From Bacteroidota bacterium (lineage in GTDB: Bacteria > Bacteroidota > Bacteroidia > Flavobacteriales > Crocinitomicaceae): a stretch of DNA of 6,808 bases. The DNA lies in contig JAKQEZ010000118.1 of assembly GCA_029558435.1 (NCBI GenBank), positions 1-6,808 of the forward strand, given 5' to 3'. Both the position numbers and the translations under genes were made by a program. The notes below the pieces were generated by a model. The model saw only the letters and a program-made list of their open reading frames with translations, ran no database searches and was not told the origin of the DNA. This document shows positions 6,102-6,808 of the stretch, piece by piece (positions within the stretch are counted from its first letter, which is position 1; every line of letters begins with the position of its first letter).

Positions 6102-6716
6102 ATGAGAAAAGAGTTTAAAATTTTTTTACTGATTTTAATTTTCAATTTTGGCGGGTGTTCAGTCAATTGTGATGACATTCCGAAATTTTTGAATATAGAA
6201 GGGTTTGAAATTGCTATAAAGAGAATTAACAACGTATATAATGATGGTAGCTTTAGCACATCACTATTTGACACAAACAACAATATTGACTTTGACAAAT
6301 TCCTAATCGAATTAACAGCAACAGGCAACTATTTTGGGCAAAATAAAAGTATTAACCTCGGTGACTTGTTTGTGAATACCGCATACGCCAGTAAATGTCC
6401 TAGACCAGGTCATCAAGGTTCTACTGAGAATATTTCTGACATAGTTATTGTTAGCAATAATCCGTTTCTTTCTACAAGCAATTCTTCAGACACACTTTCT
6501 CAGTTTTTTAATATTTCAGGCTTTACAGGCAATCAATACATCAATCCGACTGACTTGGTAACATACGTTTCAACGCAACCAAGAGCATTGAATACGTTAA
6601 ATCTAACCTTAAAAGTTAAGCCAACAGGAAGCAACGAGCACAAGTTTACAATTACATACAAACAGACTAATGGAGAAATATACGAAATCACAACACCAAC
6701 AATCAAATTCAATTAG
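6102..6716 (+). CDS. Putative lipoprotein of unknown function
   Basis: A 204-residue protein with a short basic N-terminus (MRKEFK), a hydrophobic stretch at 7-16 and a lipobox-like FGGC ending at Cys19, the predicted lipidation site, after which Ser-Val-Asn-Cys-Asp-Asp follows. It is therefore probably exported by Sec, processed by signal peptidase II and anchored in the cell envelope. The mature part is rich in N, S, T and aromatic residues, predicted mostly beta, with a final repeat-like strand pattern (NLTLKVKPTG, then KFTITYKQTNGEIYEITTP). I recognise no enzymatic motif. Small envelope lipoproteins of this style are common in Bacteroidota. Sole gene of cassette 4; the stop lies about 20 bases before the left box of element 5. 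Confidence 0.8.
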   Translation: MRKEFKIFLLILIFNFGGCSVNCDDIPKFLNIEGFEIAIKRINNVYNDGSFSTSLFDTNNNIDFDKFLIELTATGNYFGQNKSINLGDLFVNTAYASKCPRPGHQGSTENISDIVIVSNNPFLSTSNSSDTLSQFFNISGFTGNQYINPTDLVTYVSTQPRALNTLNLTLKVKPTGSNEHKFTITYKQTNGEIYEITTPTIKFN

Positions 6717-6740
6717 CGAACAGAAAAGAAGGGCAGCCAC

Positions 6741-6808
6741 CAACATCGGTTTGCCGCAAGCGGGGGTGCAGTGCTTCGGTTGACAGTTTTTTCGTATAAT
6801 TGAAGTGC
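6741..6808 (+). repeat. attC-like palindromic element 5 (left half only)
   Basis: Left half of a fifth element cut by the window edge. It has the outer box CAAC (6741-6744), spacer A6745 and a left arm with CGGTTTGCCGCAAGCGGGGG (6747-6766). AGTGCTTCG (6770-6778) and GACAGTTTT (6782-6790) follow, with order and spacing closely matching element 1. The right arm should follow within about 60 bases of the edge. Confidence 0.7.

Larger units (their letters stand above)
5848..6808 (+). mobile_element. Putative integron-like gene cassette 4 (lipoprotein), cut by the window edge
   Basis: Starts GTTGGTGGC (5847-5855); the left box of element 5 is GCCACCAAC (6736-6744), an exact 9-base reverse complement. 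The right end of its last element lies beyond the window. It has a long 250-base leader before its gene that holds a 101-bp inverted-repeat structure and no gene I can support (a 38-codon frame at 5909-6025 is discussed under rejected items). The unit therefore seems to carry a second, nested element or a regulatory leader. Confidence 0.6.

Noticed and set aside
9..6808. CRISPR array or ordinary tandem repeats as the explanation for the recurring elements
   Set aside because: Spacings are gene-sized and irregular, the repeats are long imperfect palindromes with divergent sequence, and genes fill the intervals.

Overview
The window looks like accessory DNA from a member of the Bacteroidota. 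The grounds are low G+C (roughly 27-42% in the lines I counted by hand), start codons preceded by A/C-rich leaders with no clear Shine-Dalgarno sequence, and protein types common in that phylum. No taxonomic marker gene is present, so the assignment is an inference.

Layout: five copies of a roughly 125-190 bp imperfect palindromic element lie in the same orientation (9-134, 936-1061, 4971-5157, 5726-5850, and 6741 to the right edge, truncated). Between them, all on the + strand, sit: a DltE-like short-chain dehydrogenase (180-914); a two-gene unit of a complete MmeI-like type IIL restriction-modification enzyme (1159-3909) and an unrecognised 345-residue protein overlapping its stop codon (3902-4939); a small DUF1648-type membrane protein (5200-5700); and a putative lipoprotein (6102-6716). 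This is a gene / element / gene / element array.

Main result: the array behaves like integron gene cassettes. In all four units whose two ends are visible, the first 9-10 bases (just after one element) are the exact reverse complement of the last 9-10 bases (just before the stem of the next element), and the sequence differs from unit to unit: GTTAGCGGT/ACCGCTAAC, GTTAGCCGT/ACGGCTAAC, GTTATAGCCA/TGGCTATAAC and GTTGGTGGC/GCCACCAAC. The two sides of one element in the array agree less well, often only in the outer 3-4 bases. That is expected if each unit was once a circle in which its own ends formed one folded recombination site, as with the R boxes of integron attC sites. The outer boxes do not fit the canonical GTTRRRY / RYYYAAC consensus, so standard attC searches may miss them. 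No integrase lies in the window.

The units appear to be independent cargo: a redox enzyme, a restriction-modification module, a membrane protein and a surface lipoprotein. Only the two genes of unit 2 look like a functional pair. Secondary structures of interest are a terminator-like hairpin inside the third element and a 101-bp MITE-like inverted repeat in the leader of the last unit.
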